Below, in pieces: positions 11,726 through 23,835 of a DNA stretch of 64,000 bases. The stretch is from assembly GCF_011075055.1 (NCBI RefSeq), contig NC_058146.1, positions 2,294,001 through 2,358,000 of the forward strand, read 5' to 3'. Position 1 is the stretch's first letter, and the number at the start of each line of letters is the position of its first letter. Source of the stretch: Mangifera indica. Lineage: Eukaryota; Streptophyta; Magnoliopsida; Sapindales; Anacardiaceae. The position numbers and the translations under genes were made by a program. The notes beneath the pieces were generated by a model. The model did not search any database and had not been told where the DNA came from. It worked only from the letters and a program-made list of their open reading frames with translations.

Positions 11726-12441
11726 GGCCAAAGGACTTATTCCCACCCAAAGAATGTAGTTTTCTCAAATTTACATTTTTTAATTTTGAAAATCTTATTT
11801 ACCCATTTATGAGTTGATAAGTCGGTTAGTTTTACGGGTAAAATTATTATTTTATCTATAATATTAAAAATAAATTAAAATTCCATTTTTTTATCCTCTG
11901 AACCCTAAAAAATAATAAATTTCTCTCATAAATCAAGTTTTAAAAAATCACATTTCTCTTCTAAGGTTTAACTTTAATATCCAATCACTTCCTCCAACAT
12001 CATCTCTAAAGATTTCTCTTTTTCGATGGTTCCTCTTCCTTTGATGGTCTTCCTTCAAATCGTCTTCAAGAAGAAAACAAGTTATTTTCTTTTAGAAAGA
12101 CAACCATCTTCTCAAGTAAAAACAAGATCCTTTGTATTTTCAATTTAAATAATCAGTTAAAAGAGAGAAAAATGATGAGAGAAACACAATCAAAAGAAAA
12201 AAAAGTGTCAGAAATAAGAGGTTGTCAGTGATAGAATCGAAAATATCATCCAAAATTAAAAATTAAACTTAAAAAAAATATATTTTTAAAACATATTAAA
12301 AACTAAGAAAAAAAATTAATTTTTGAATTTAAAAAAAATTAAAAAAAAATTATTGATTTTAATTATTTATAAATAAATAAATAAATAACATTTTTATAAT
12401 TAGGACGTGGAAATTTGGGAAACCAACCACTTTGGGTGGCC
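11726..12441. mobile_element. long-TIR MULE-like element, GGCC family (copy C), right tip eroded
   Basis: The left end is GGCCAAAGGACTTATTCCC. The right end, read inward, is GGCC followed directly by ACCCAAAG, so about 15 bp of the tip are missing on that side. Flanks TTTAATTTA and TTTAATTTG (8/9) give a 9-bp target duplication, so the boundaries are real despite the loss. The centre contains purine/pyrimidine-rich facing arms. Non-coding. Confidence 0.75.
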
Positions 12442-13274
12442 TTTAATTTGCAGCTCTGCAAAAGAAAAAAAAAAAAAAGTAGTTGTATTGATGAGTTTTT
12501 GGTCCGTTGGAAAAGCTAAATCAGGCAGTCAACACATCATTTCAGTAAAGATTCTTTTGCAGTAGTGGTTGATTTACCTGCTACGTTACTGTTTCTCCCT
12601 GCAACAACCCACTTGTTTCAATGTACCGCGGAAATTAATAATGGTGCAATTGAATAATATATTATATATTAAATATTATATTATATGATTTTTAAATAAT
12701 ACTCTTATCATTCATTAAATTAATATGAGGCCCTAAGAATTTGAATTCCGAGTCATTTGCCTTTCATTTAGAGACGGCAATAGGCCGGGACAACCCACAA
12801 ATATTGGGCATGGTTCAAGTACAGCTGTGTTGGGTTCTTGCAAAAAGATTTACGAGTCAGCACAACATAATCTGTAAAAAATTAATAACTTAATATCTTA
12901 AAAACTCCTCATATTAGAAATAATGTTATAGTCATAATTCTGTTGAAGAATCTGCATCTTGTTTCCTCCATAAAAATATACAATGAATATGTCTGTATTC
13001 AGAAAAAAAAGATGTATTTAATTGCTGAAAAGCACCTCAAAATGTGCTTTCCAGATTCACAAACTAATAGCTTGGAGACGATAAGCTGAAGCATTGTCAA
13101 ACCAGGGTAGAATTCTAATTTGGTAGCCAATGCAAAAGGGTCTAACAGGAGGGAGAGAACAAGAGGGGCAATGTACTTCTGGCAATTGTAGTCACACCAA
13201 CGCTAAATTATATACATTTGAAGGGAGTGGAGATGGTTAATAAATTTACAATACAAAATTTGTTTGTATGAATC

Positions 13275-15257
13275 TTAATGGAATCCTCTTGTCCCCCTGG
13301 ATTGGTAGAGTTTGAGCCGACTATTTGCTTCTGGTAATAGAGATTCCAGTGAGGGTTCTGCACTCAAATGTGCCTGTTTTAATGACCATTCAAGTACTAT
13401 AAGCACCTCTTCTTCTGCAAGTGTGTCATTTTCAGGAACATTCATGGCAACATAACATAGAAGCATCAATGCTGGAATTTGAACCATTAGTTCTCCGAAG
13501 TAGACGTGTTGAATCAAATGCTTGGTGCCTCCTGCACTGATAATGGCTTTGGAGTGCACATCACAGAGGTAATTCTCAGTCGTTGCAAACTTGTTAAGTG
13601 CAATTATGGCCTCCGTTGTAACCTCAGGTTCTGTTTCATCAAGCAGCTTCACCAATGGTTTGATAAACCTCGTCTCTGAAGCTCTAAAAGTCCTTGCAAG
13701 GTTCCCAATGGACTTGATGCAAGGTATCAAGAGCTCTGAATCAGCCTTTTCTATGACGTGCAACAATTGTTCAACAACAGCTTTGGCAGCTGGGGAGGTG
13801 GGCTTGAAAGCCGAGCGTCTCAACTCGGTATTTTTTTCAGCTACAGCTGTGATTTCTACCAATGCCAGAGCTGAATAAGACTGAACATCTTCATGACCTT
13901 TCTCTAACAACACTGCAAAACACAGAAGGGCTCTTGATTCTGTTAAGCTACGGCATATAGTAAGACTGTCCTTTGAAAGCTGCCAAAGGGCTCTAGCAGC
14001 CATTGCCTTCATCTCCGCTTTAAGAGCCGGGCTTTCACTTTCTCTCCCTTTAGTAATACTCGTCACCGCTAGCGAAACTTGCCCTTTATGTTGATGATTG
14101 TTCTGAGTTGTAGTGTTGTTATTTCTCCCCCCAGCATTACCCTGTTGCCTTTGTTGTTGTTGGGTTGAGTTGGTAGGGATTTTGCCTTCCTGAGCCATGT
14201 TGGTAACCAAATTGGACATTGCACTACCACTACCTTGGTTCCCACTAGGATGAGGCACTTTGCTTAAATTTTCTTCACTCTGTTGCGCCGTCCTCTGATT
14301 GCTCTGATCGTTGGCATCATTGGTGGTATTACTAGCTACCAATACTGAATGAATCGATGACATGGGTTGTCTAGTCTTTGCAATGGTGTACTTACTATGC
14401 TCTTGAACAGTTTCAAAAGCAAGATGACTAACAAGAAATCGAACAATATTGTTCTGGGCAAAATGCTCTTGATATTTTCCGTGATTTCCAACCAATTCTG
14501 ACACCGCCCAAGCCACCATAGATTGAACCTTCATGTGGCCGTCTTTGAGGATTTTCGCGAACACTGCACACACACCAGCATTCACAATCTGTTCGACGCT
14601 TTCAGCATCACGCCCCAGCAAGCCAATTGCCCTTGCAGCATTCTCTTGACCCTCTTTTCCTCCTTCTTTTGCTAGTTTCAATAATGGAGGGACTCCACCT
14701 TCCTCTATAATCAACTTCCCATATCGATCATTGTCTCTAGCCAACGAAACCAATGATGCAGCCCCATCAGATTTTTCTTCCAAGGTGCCCGTATGAAGAA
14801 TGGAAATTTGCTCCCATATGAGACACAAGATTGGCTCATTGGCTGCAATCGGAGGCAGCCCAAGATACTCATCGTCATGATCCTCTCCCGACGCCGATAC
14901 TCTCAACAGCCACGAAACGTCTCCTAAACAATTCTCAAGCTGCATCGATGACTTCTTGAATGCTGCAGCTGGGATAATAGTGAAAACTCTTTTCAAGATT
15001 GAGCTTCCCCGGCATTTTACAACTAAAGCTAAGGTTTTATCAAGAACTTGTTCTGTTTCATGAGCAATTCTCAAAGTTGGACGCTGGTAGGGCACATTGT
15101 TTGTTCGTGCAACTTGGCGTAAAAGCGCCGCCAGCTTCTCTGCCTTGGCCTTCAGCTCTTGACAATCTTGTTTAAAGCAATATGCCTCGCTTGCCGCCTT
15201 CACAATAAGGTCAGCCAACTGAATTGGCACGGCCAATTCTTTCACGAGGTCCGCCAT
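13275..15257 (-). CDS. ARO3: ARMADILLO REPEAT ONLY (ARO) protein
   Basis: A plant-specific armadillo-repeat scaffold. ARO proteins localise to growing plasma-membrane domains and help confine ROP GTPase signalling and actin-dependent tip growth in pollen tubes and trichomes. Single exon, 660 residues, matching the family (~650-665). The N-terminus (MADLVKELAVPIQLADLIVK, then the KAEKLAALLRQ and KRVFTIIPAAAFKK segments) is characteristic. ARM-type repeats occupy about 140-290 (EGGVPPLLKLAKEGG, GQENAARAIGLLGRD). A Gln/Asn/Ser-rich low-complexity linker spans about 305-395, and further ARM helices run from about 400 to 630. The assignment to ARO2/3/4 rather than pollen ARO1 leans on my memory of the sequences and on the neighbouring J11-type gene (Arabidopsis ARO3 and J11 are adjacent, from memory). 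The symbol is therefore tentative. Confidence 0.92.
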   Translation of the reverse strand: MADLVKELAVPIQLADLIVKAASEAYCFKQDCQELKAKAEKLAALLRQVARTNNVPYQRPTLRIAHETEQVLDKTLALVVKCRGSSILKRVFTIIPAAAFKKSSMQLENCLGDVSWLLRVSASGEDHDDEYLGLPPIAANEPILCLIWEQISILHTGTLEEKSDGAASLVSLARDNDRYGKLIIEEGGVPPLLKLAKEGGKEGQENAARAIGLLGRDAESVEQIVNAGVCAVFAKILKDGHMKVQSMVAWAVSELVGNHGKYQEHFAQNNIVRFLVSHLAFETVQEHSKYTIAKTRQPMSSIHSVLVASNTTNDANDQSNQRTAQQSEENLSKVPHPSGNQGSGSAMSNLVTNMAQEGKIPTNSTQQQQRQQGNAGGRNNNTTTQNNHQHKGQVSLAVTSITKGRESESPALKAEMKAMAARALWQLSKDSLTICRSLTESRALLCFAVLLEKGHEDVQSYSALALVEITAVAEKNTELRRSAFKPTSPAAKAVVEQLLHVIEKADSELLIPCIKSIGNLARTFRASETRFIKPLVKLLDETEPEVTTEAIIALNKFATTENYLCDVHSKAIISAGGTKHLIQHVYFGELMVQIPALMLLCYVAMNVPENDTLAEEEVLIVLEWSLKQAHLSAEPSLESLLPEANSRLKLYQSRGTRGFH

Positions 15258-18200
15258 GGCCTAATGCGGACTAAAATGAAAAAGACAACACAGGGTTTAG
15301 CTACAAACGATGAAATATGTCGTCTTTCTTTGTTGATTTATGAGATTTGAATTGGGTTTTCATAACAGTTAGCAGCCGGTGTGTAAAGGTGGTGCGCTGG
15401 TGGTGGTGTGGGTGGCGGCTCCGGCGGTAAAAGGAATGAGAAAAAGGAGATTAAGTTTGTAAAAATTGAACAGTGCAACGAGATTTTCTCCAACTTACTT
15501 GTAAAAGATGGCTACCATGTTTCTTTATGCCATATATAGAAGTGAAATGTTCGGTCTAAAAAATTTAGAGCTTTTCTATTACAAGACAACTTCAAAAAAG
15601 CCCTATTGCCTTAAATTTTCCAACTGGCTTACACTTGCCAACTAATTAAATAAGTGATTGAATTAAATAAATCCCATTACCGATATAACTTAAAAACAGT
15701 TAAAACTTGAAAGGCAAAGAACAATCTGGAGAGCCATATTTGTTCTTAAGATTGGAGAATAGGCCAAAATTTAGAGGAATTTTGTCTTTGTAATGCCACT
15801 TTTAGTGGGCAATGAACATTTTAGGCGAAAAGCTATATTTAGAGCTTGAATTTCGTGCCTATGAATAATGCCCTCATTGTTTATTAGTCATTTTACAATA
15901 TACTATAATAAAAACTTGCATTCATAGTTATTTATTACCCTTTGGTATACCAGTAAGACAAGTCAACAGATAAAATTTCAGAGTTCAACTCTCAGAGGTC
16001 AATGTCTCTTACTTATAAGTTGCGTCAAAATTATAGTGGTTTGAACTATCAAACATAAACAATATTTAATGCAGTAGTTACAAGACCAATCACATGACCG
16101 TGTATTATTTACTTTTATCATTTTGGTGTGCAAAAACTAGACTAAAGTAATGAAGATTCTCAAGCTTAAACTACGGTGGGGGCATTGTTTGAAAACAACA
16201 GTCACCAAATAAATTTTTTTTTTAAACAAAATGTGTTCATTGAAAGTTTTTTCTGCTGTCTTTCTTTGTCTCACATTTCGTAGAGAGGGTATTAAAATTG
16301 CCATGTAAATGTTTAGTTGCTGATATTGTGACTAAGGCTATCATGGTTGTTGAAACATAATATGTTGAGGTTCACACAAGCATCCCTCGCCTAAAATATG
16401 TCCACATAGCTGAGAAAACATCAATCTTGTATACTAGTTCAAGCCCTCTCCTTTCTTTCTTTCTTTCCAAATCGCACAAGAAAAAAAAAAAAAGCTGGAA
16501 TCCTGCAATTTTAGATGAAGCCTTGGAACAAGACAACCTGCAACCTTTCATCGTCTTTAATCCTGGCAATTGTTTCTCCTCAGATTGATAATTAGTGCAT
16601 ATTGTCGCTTTGACATCACATGTGAAAAGATGTAAGTGTTTGTGGGCAATCTAATATAATCCAAAGTCTTTTCAACAAGGCCATCAACTTCAAGTATCAC
16701 ACCAAAATATGTCGGCACATTGAATTCACGTACCCTTTTAAAAATAGGCATCAGTTTAAGCAACTTCCTAGAATGTATTATCATATTATCATGCTCGAGG
16801 TGAACCGACATCTTCATGTGATCATGTCTGGTCAACACAAAAGAGGTAAAAGTAATACAGGGAATCTTTTGATAAACTCTGAAACCAATAATAAAGAATT
16901 GAATAACTTAAATGAACCAGCATGTATCAATGGATAGGACTATTTTGCAAATCCCCTAAAAATTGGTTATACATTATGACTGATCTTTAAACTCCGAAAA
17001 CCTCCCCTTATAACAGCTTTTAATGGGAAAAGTTGTAACAATCCAAAAACCCACACTCATGTTTTTAAGTATAACAATCCAAATCATAATTTTTAAATGT
17101 ATCAAACTTATCTTTATTGATCATTCATGTTTATTTATATACTGATATTAGATTATTCAATTATTTGATTTTATTAAACTAAAATCATAATTAATGTTAG
17201 ATCACATTTGAAAATTTCTAACGGTAGGCCCTTCAAAAAAAAAAAAAATTGTTGCAATGTTAACTTAGCTTATCATGTTCATCATCACCAAGGTGTAACA
17301 ATTCACCTTCAAAAACTTTTAGATTAACTAAGCCATACAATTAGTTTGAAGGATTGTATTCTGTCAGTTCTTTCTAATTTTGTCCTTGTGAAGCCTGCAG
17401 GCACATATTTGTTCAGTCACAGGTAACTTAACAGCAACAGGATTATGGTCAAACCCAAGGGATAACTTAAATGGTAAAGAAGAGTGATTCTAAAAATAAA
17501 AGTGAAAGTTTAAATTCTTTCTAATAACATTTCAAGACTAAACCCATAACCTTTTTGGTGCAATGGTTGATTTCAACATGGTTCAACATAGCCACCACCA
17601 GATTAACTTTGTATTCACTGTTCTTAGGAGAAATAATCCATCCACATTTTGAGCCATTAACGATTGTAGCAAGTAATATATCCAAAATTCAACAATCTTT
17701 TTGACCCAAGCAGGGACAGTCTAGTTCAAGCCAAAGACATGCAATATCACCTTTTTTTTTTTTTTTTATCCTTCTAAAACCATAACGGTATCAAGATTAA
17801 ACAACAATCCTCTTTGATTTTGATGGGTTCAAGCCAAACTGTCTATTCTTGCTGATATTGCAATGAAAAAAGAAGAAACAATTTTCAAAAGCATTAAACA
17901 GAAGTAACTACTTAATTTTTTTCCTTTCTGGGTAATTTTTGTTAGTCAGGCTGCTCCTTGCATATCAAAAGCTTAAATCTCTTCCAATTATGACATGCAT
18001 TATATAAAATACAAATCTTTCAAGCAACCTCTCTTTATGAGTGACCAGATAATCATGAACCCGCTTACATAAGGCATGTGGACGGCAGAAAAGCCAGTAT
18101 AGCAATGAGCCACGGATCACATAAAACAGAAGGAAAATAGGAAGTGATGAATTATTGAAAATGAAACTCAAATTGCACGTACTTGAGTATATCCATCAAT

Positions 18201-21200
18201 CATCATCACTTCGCTTTCCAAAGGTATCCATGGAAAGTTCATAGAAGATTCACAGCTGATCAGACAAAACCAACTCATACATAAATCCAATATTGAGTGA
18301 CAAATGAATCACTTCATGTACTCTGGTTATCACAAGCGTCCAACCAAGTACTGTACCCTTTGAATGTATACTAGTGACATGATTTTGCTTCTCCGCAACC
18401 TTAAGATAACACCAGAGAGATCATATTTTTGAACTGTGGTGCCCACTGGAAATTGGGCTTCTGTCAGTTTTTCTGAAGAATCGGTATACAAAAAACTACA
18501 TCTACATGTGCTTCTCTTACAGGCTTATATAGAGTGACAAACTTGGTGCCCCTATTTTACTCTCTGTCCTGGAAATTTCCTCTTGCTATTCATATATTGT
18601 GTCGTTCAAAACGTGGATTAATTAGAAACGCTGGCTCATTCAATGAATGAATGTTGGTTTCTTCCTCGCTACTGTTTCAGCCTGAAAAAGAAAAAAGAAT
18701 TCTCAATAATGATGTCGTCTAGAATATGAATAAGGGAGCTCTCATTTCTCATAGCTTGCTAAGTTTTCATTGTTGGGAGGAAATTCATTCATTTACTCTA
18801 CTGCAGGTCTCTATCAATCCACGCTGAAAAGTTCTAAACAATCTCCGGTGCTTTGAAATTTTACAATGCCAACAAAAGGGCATGCAATAATACTGTATAG
18901 AAACACATGGCTAATTAAGTTTTGTGGGGAGAAATTCCTGGGAGAGGACCACTTTCCACCCTTCAGCAAAATTATTTAAGGATAATTTAATTACTTTTAT
19001 ATCCTTGAAATAATATTAAAATAACGATAGAACCTTTTATGATTTATTACATAATTGTCCTCGTCAAACTATTACTATCACCCTTTATTATCACAACCTG
19101 TGTAAGAATTTTGTAAGTGACAATCAAATAAACATTTCAAAAAATACACCCAAATAAAACATCTTATTCTCAAATCTAAAACCTTATTGCACTCAAGCCC
19201 ACAACTTGACCAACCAATGGCACTAAGTCAAGTCAGTGTAGAATAGTTTCTATCAGCATAGACATCACAGTCCTACCCTTTCTTCTTCTTTCAAAACTTC
19301 TAAATATTTTGTGTCTCCAAAATACCCTCCAAGGCCTCCACAAGCCCCACTTCAACTCTCCCTCTAATATTTCACTACACCCATGTCAAATCATCCACAA
19401 ATATCATTGCAATGGCATCATTCTATTTCACCTTATCCGTGAGCACGAACTCAACTAAAACATGTAATGTTACATGGAGTATCATTTTGAGGTTGTAATA
19501 TATGGGATGAGCATACATTAATTGTCACAATTGAGTGGAGGGGCTCCATATGTTACAGATGGTGAGAGAATTTGCGTTGGTTGTAAAAATAGAAAAAGAA
19601 TTATAAGTGAAGAAGAATAAAAACAAAAATAAAATAAAGATCATGAAAAGAAAAATAATAAAATTAAATAATTCAAATTAGATAGGAAAATTACTTAATT
19701 ATTCTTTTCAGTCAAAATTGATGGGAGAAATTGGAAAAAGAATGGTAAGAAAATGTCATTTTTAAAGTGAGTAATAAAGTATCATTGAGGTAAGGAAAAG
19801 GTGGAAATTGTCAGTTTCCCTATTTGTATTTTTTGGTAAAATTGTCTTTCAAGATAAAGGACTGCTGTTTATTGGGGATATACATTTTGTACCATTTAAA
19901 ATGCAAAATAGAACAAAAATGGGCTAACTACAGGACTAATGGGCTTTACTGACCCAACTTGAATCCACAATTCACTCACGGTCCACCTACAAAGAGTGGT
20001 GTATTAGCCCCAAAGTTAAATGGGTCTCACATTTGAAAATTTGAATTTGAGAGTCAATTGCATTTTGACACGTATATTTCCCTGCGTATTTTTGCACCAA
20101 CAAGTCTCCCAAGCAGCACATCAATCTGTTTATACGTACAAAGTAAACAAATTGTGGCCCCTTTCGGGTTGTCGTTTTGTCCGACCAATCATCTGTATCA
20201 GTCATTTGTTTTGTTCTTTCGATGGACTGGATCATGTTTCGGTTCTTAAAGAATTTAACTGGCCCATATAATTAATTCTATGAAACGCCTGCTGTTTGTG
20301 GGTCTTGGCACTGGCTGCTCTATGTAGAGAATCTGACCACGCAAACTGCAGGGTTGATTCATAAGAAAACAAAGGACTTTACAAACGAGTCATGAATGAA
20401 ATCATCTATATGCCCCACAGGATAGGTCGGATGATAAAAATAGTTTATATTTGAAATTCATTGAAAATAATTTATTATCAATTTTTTAAATTTATTTAAT
20501 ATAATAATTATAAAATTAATTGCTAGATTAGATTTTTTTTTTATTTGACATGATCAATTTAGGGTAAAAAAGATAATTTAACTTAAATAAAAATTTTCTT
20601 TTTAAAAAAGTATCAAAAAAATAATTTTATAGTAAGTTTGAGCTCAAGTTAACAATGTCTGAGCTCAAACCATAAACCACTCTATCGAACCAAACTCAAG
20701 TCAACCAATATTTGGTTCGGTTTGCTCGCACCCTTAGTTGAATACTCCTATCTCTTTTCATTGTAGAATAAACTAGGTTTAAAGTTTGTTTTGAATCTTT
20801 TGTTTATTTGTCATTCGATAATACTTTACGTATAATTAAATGATAAAAAATTTAAATAAATTGATATATTATCATATGATTTAATAATTTTAAATTAAAA
20901 ATAAAATAAATATTAATTAAAAATAAAATACACTAATTAATTTATCGTTTAACAGGGTTAAACCTCCAAACTTAGACTTCTTTTTTTAAATTTTAAAACT
21001 TCATCGGTTTTGCTAATATCTGTTCTTACAAAAATGTTTTTTCTTTTTTTTTATATAGTCCATGCATGATCCTATTTATAGATATTTATTATTTTTGGAA
21101 ATTTTATAACAGTTTGACTAGTAGGAAAGTGTATCATCGCCAGCTTGACATGGCTCCACCACAACCAACCAGTACGACTGGTTTTAGTTCCTTTGCGTTG

Positions 21201-21484
21201 GCTGTTCGCCACTGGAAGCCTCTGAAAGCTTAAATCCAACAGCCAGTCGCACCAAATATACACAACAACACTTATCCACTCATAAATAAGAGAAAAAGAT
21301 GATACAACTCTAGCTATATGCCTATATTTCCAAATCAAAGGACATCAAATTTGAAAATGAACATCGATCTCTGCAAACTTCTTAACACAAGCCCTCACAA
21401 AAATAGGGCATTGAGTTAGCCTGATCTTGACACTAAATCAACTAAATAATTAACATGTTACAGGAATTACAGTTTTTGATAAAT
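15258..21484. other. 6.2-kb gene-poor spacer
   Basis: Both flanking genes are on the minus strand. The longest open frames here (93 codons at 16557-16838, 88 at 21072-21338) have no recognisable domain, no splice-compatible partner and no GC rise. Two weakly facing arms (about 18935 and 19830) may be a very old fold-back element. A non-coding transcript cannot be excluded, but nothing in the sequence shows one. Confidence 0.45.
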
Positions 21485-21829
21485 CTACCAACACTGGTCA
21501 GTCTCCCAATTTCGCTTGGAACTGTACCCTCCGGAAAACCTGGACATGGAGGCCATTGCGGCAGAAGAAAAACCAACTGGGTGTCTCCGCCGGAAGCGGT
21601 CTCTGTCGTAGTTGGCTCTTTTATCGGGGTCGGATAGAGTAGAATAAGCAGCATGAATTTTGATAAACTCGGTTGCAGAGATTTCCTTCTGGCTCATAGC
21701 CACCACGTCAGGGTGATACATTCTGGCTAGCCGCCTGTAGGCAGCTTTGATTTCGTGCCCACTTGCGCTCATTGAGATCCCCAGAACCTCGTACAAAGAA
21801 GAAGCAGAAGCAGCCATAACCATGAGCAT
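21485..21829 (-). CDS. DJC23: small J-domain protein, J11 (DJC23/DJC24) type without transit peptide
   Basis: A 114-residue type-III J-domain co-chaperone that would stimulate Hsp70 ATPase through its HPD motif (MYHPDVV, about residues 38-44). The J domain covers about residues 10-80, with [11 protein letters not shown] in helix II and [20 protein letters not shown] in helices III-IV. The last residues, NWETDQCW, match the distinctive C-terminus of Arabidopsis J11, a stromal protein. Known J11 proteins carry an N-terminal plastid transit peptide. Here only about ten residues precede the J domain and an in-frame TAA directly abuts the first ATG, so no longer form can be read from this exon. 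The protein may be cytosolic, or an upstream exon may be missed. Two further ATGs (codons 3 and 5) are alternative starts. Confidence 0.9.
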   Translation of the reverse strand: MLMVMAASASSLYEVLGISMSASGHEIKAAYRRLARMYHPDVVAMSQKEISATEFIKIHAAYSTLSDPDKRANYDRDRFRRRHPVGFSSAAMASMSRFSGGYSSKRNWETDQCW

Positions 21830-21879
21830 TTAATTAGAGAGAGATTTGAGATGGCTAAGAAGAGAATGATATAAGGGAG

Positions 21880-21888
21880 TTTATATAG
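21880..21888 (-). promoter_or_regulatory. TATA box of the J-domain gene
   Basis: On the gene strand the sequence reads CTATATAAA, about 50 bp before the ATG at 21829. That leaves a very short leader, which argues against an unseen upstream coding exon. Confidence 0.55.
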
Positions 21889-23046
21889 ATGGAAGACAAG
21901 AAAAAAAACATAGAAATACGTGAGTAGAAATGCTTATCCAGATTTGATCTAGATGACGGGTCCGGAGCTGAGTCAGCGTGCTGTTACAATGGATAGGCTT
22001 TACTTTTTTCCTGCTTTCATTTTCAGTGAGTTTAAAATCGGATCAGATCAATAGATTCAATCGAAACTGGTTCTAAGTATAATTGGATTAATATTAAAAA
22101 TCAGTTTTTTTATTAATTTGGTCTAACTCAATCAAAAACTAGGTTTAATTAAATTTAACCAAAAATTTGAATTTTTTTAAATTTTAATTATTTTTAATAA
22201 TTTGATTTTTTATTAGATTTGACAAATTTTTAAAATTTTGTAAGAAAAAATAAAATTAAAAAGAGTAATCTCCATAAGTTTGAATATCTTGATTAATTTT
22301 ATTTTTTTATAAATTTTTAAATAAAATTTATTCATTATAATTTGATAATAATTTGAATCAATCGATTTTTTATTAAATTAATCAAATTATAAATAAGTGA
22401 AATAATCAATTTGATCATTAATCAAATTTCAAAAACATTGATCATTTTCCTTCACTTCTATTAAAGCAGGAATTTTGGAGGGGCTGTGATTCGAGGCTTT
22501 AATCCATTTGTTTATAATAAATAGCTGATTACTTTTCTTTATTAAACATTTCTTAGTCAACCCAGTCTCAGGACAGAAACACGTCAATCCGACCTTGGAT
22601 ATCGTTTTTCTAAGCAAAACAGTACTGCCAATTGAAATTAATTTTGGTCTAATGACTAATTCCCACCAAATTTGGGAATGATTGTCCAAATTTGTTCACT
22701 TGAAGTTGTCTAGTCCTTGTTGTTGTGTGCAATCGCAAGTTGACACACTTGTGTTTTGGCTTTGTGTGATTACATCACTCTTTGCTTTCCCTTATCCACT
22801 AGTCGTCGATTGTTTTTCCTTATCATTGTTGTGTCTTACATCCTTTGATCTCTATCATCAACTTCTTTTTATTGCCTCTGTAACCATGCCACCTATTGCA
22901 CTCACCCTTATCACTTTTGCACTTATCGCCTCTTAGTCTTTATTGACACATATGAGTAATATTGTCAATCAACTGAGTCTATATTAACACACAAATTATA
23001 TGTTTTCACAATTACGTCGCAATGTCACATTTTCCCTTTATTAATA

Positions 23047-23370
23047 GGCCAAAAGACTTATTCCCACCCAAGGTATACTGAATTCCCAAATTTTCATTCA
23101 TCAATTTTCAAAAACCTAAATATCTATCCACAATTAAATTTTTGTAAAAAATTTCAAAAATCGTTATTTAGTAAAAAATTAAAGTTTTATTATTTTTTTC
23201 TTCTATATTTGAAAACTTATATTTTCCTCCAACCCAAGGTTTAAAAAGTGACAAAAACCCCCTTAGGGTTTGTTCCTCTTCCTTTGGCACCAATCCCTTC
23301 TTTCCTGACCATCGGTCGTCCTCCTTTCTCTTTTTATCTCTCCTCTGATCTCTCTTTATAGCCTCTCCTC
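23047..23370. mobile_element. lone left arm of a GGCC-family long-TIR element
   Basis: It starts GGCCAAAAGACTTATTCCC and continues CACCCAAGGT, matching the left arms at 859 and 11726, then shows the ACCCAAGGTTTAAAAAG and TTAGGGTTTGTTCC sections seen in those arms. No matching right arm ending in GGCC occurs before the FIO1 start at 23836. A weaker left-end match (GGTCTAATGACTAATTCCC) lies at 22646. The element is a truncated relic; its inner boundary is approximate. Confidence 0.5.
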
Positions 23371-23649
23371 TGATTGATTTGTTTGAACTATTGTATAATT
23401 AGATTTATACGTGGTTTGAATTGCTATTTTTTTTCTTGAGAATAGTTGGATAAACATTATTGGAATTTGTGATTAGGGTAGTTTTTGCTTGTGTTTTCTT
23501 CAGCTATCCACCTTTGTTGTTGTTCGCCTAGTGCTCATCATTTTGATAAATTATATGTATATATATTTATATTGGTAGAAGCAAATATGAAAAAAATAAT
23601 AAAATGAAAGCTATAAAGTTGCTTTACCAAAGGAAAATTTTTAGTAAAA

Positions 23650-23674
23650 ATAATAATAATAATAATAATAATAA
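23650..23674. repeat. (TAA)n microsatellite
   Basis: About eight uninterrupted TAA/AAT units lie 160 bp upstream of the FIO1 start. It is a likely polymorphic marker. Confidence 0.8.
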
Positions 23675-23764
23675 AACAAATATATAAAATTATTTTATAT
23701 TTTAATTCTGGTTTATATTTGGAGAAAAAAAAAAGATTAGTTATAAAATGTATGTTTTAGTTCT

Positions 23765-23773
23765 CCCGCCAAA
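23765..23773 (+). promoter_or_regulatory. E2F-type site upstream of FIO1
   Basis: CCCGCCAAA is the reverse complement of TTTGGCGGG, the canonical E2F/DP recognition sequence. It stands about 65 bp upstream of the start codon, within a promoter that lacks an obvious TATA box. Cell-cycle-linked expression is an inference. Confidence 0.4.
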
Positions 23774-23809
23774 AAACAGGGAAAAAAACAAAAACAAAAC
23801 TTTACAAGC

Positions 23810-23818
23810 TTAGGGTTT
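23810..23818 (+). promoter_or_regulatory. telo-box in the FIO1 leader
   Basis: TTAGGGTTT, the inverted telo-box, lies 18 bp upstream of the start codon. Together with the E2F-type site this gives a housekeeping/growth-type promoter architecture. Confidence 0.4.
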
Positions 23819-23835
23819 TAGAACCAAAGGTTTGT

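Noticed and set aside
16372..16838. Two adjacent minus-strand frames (65 and 93 codons) suggesting a gene.
   Set aside because: No domain, no plausible splice junction linking them, and poly-A/T tracts within; left as spacer.
18935..19850. Possible further long-TIR element in the 15-21 kb spacer (GGGAGAGGACCACTTTCCAC facing a similar string).
   Set aside because: The arms agree only in short patches and no target duplication is visible.
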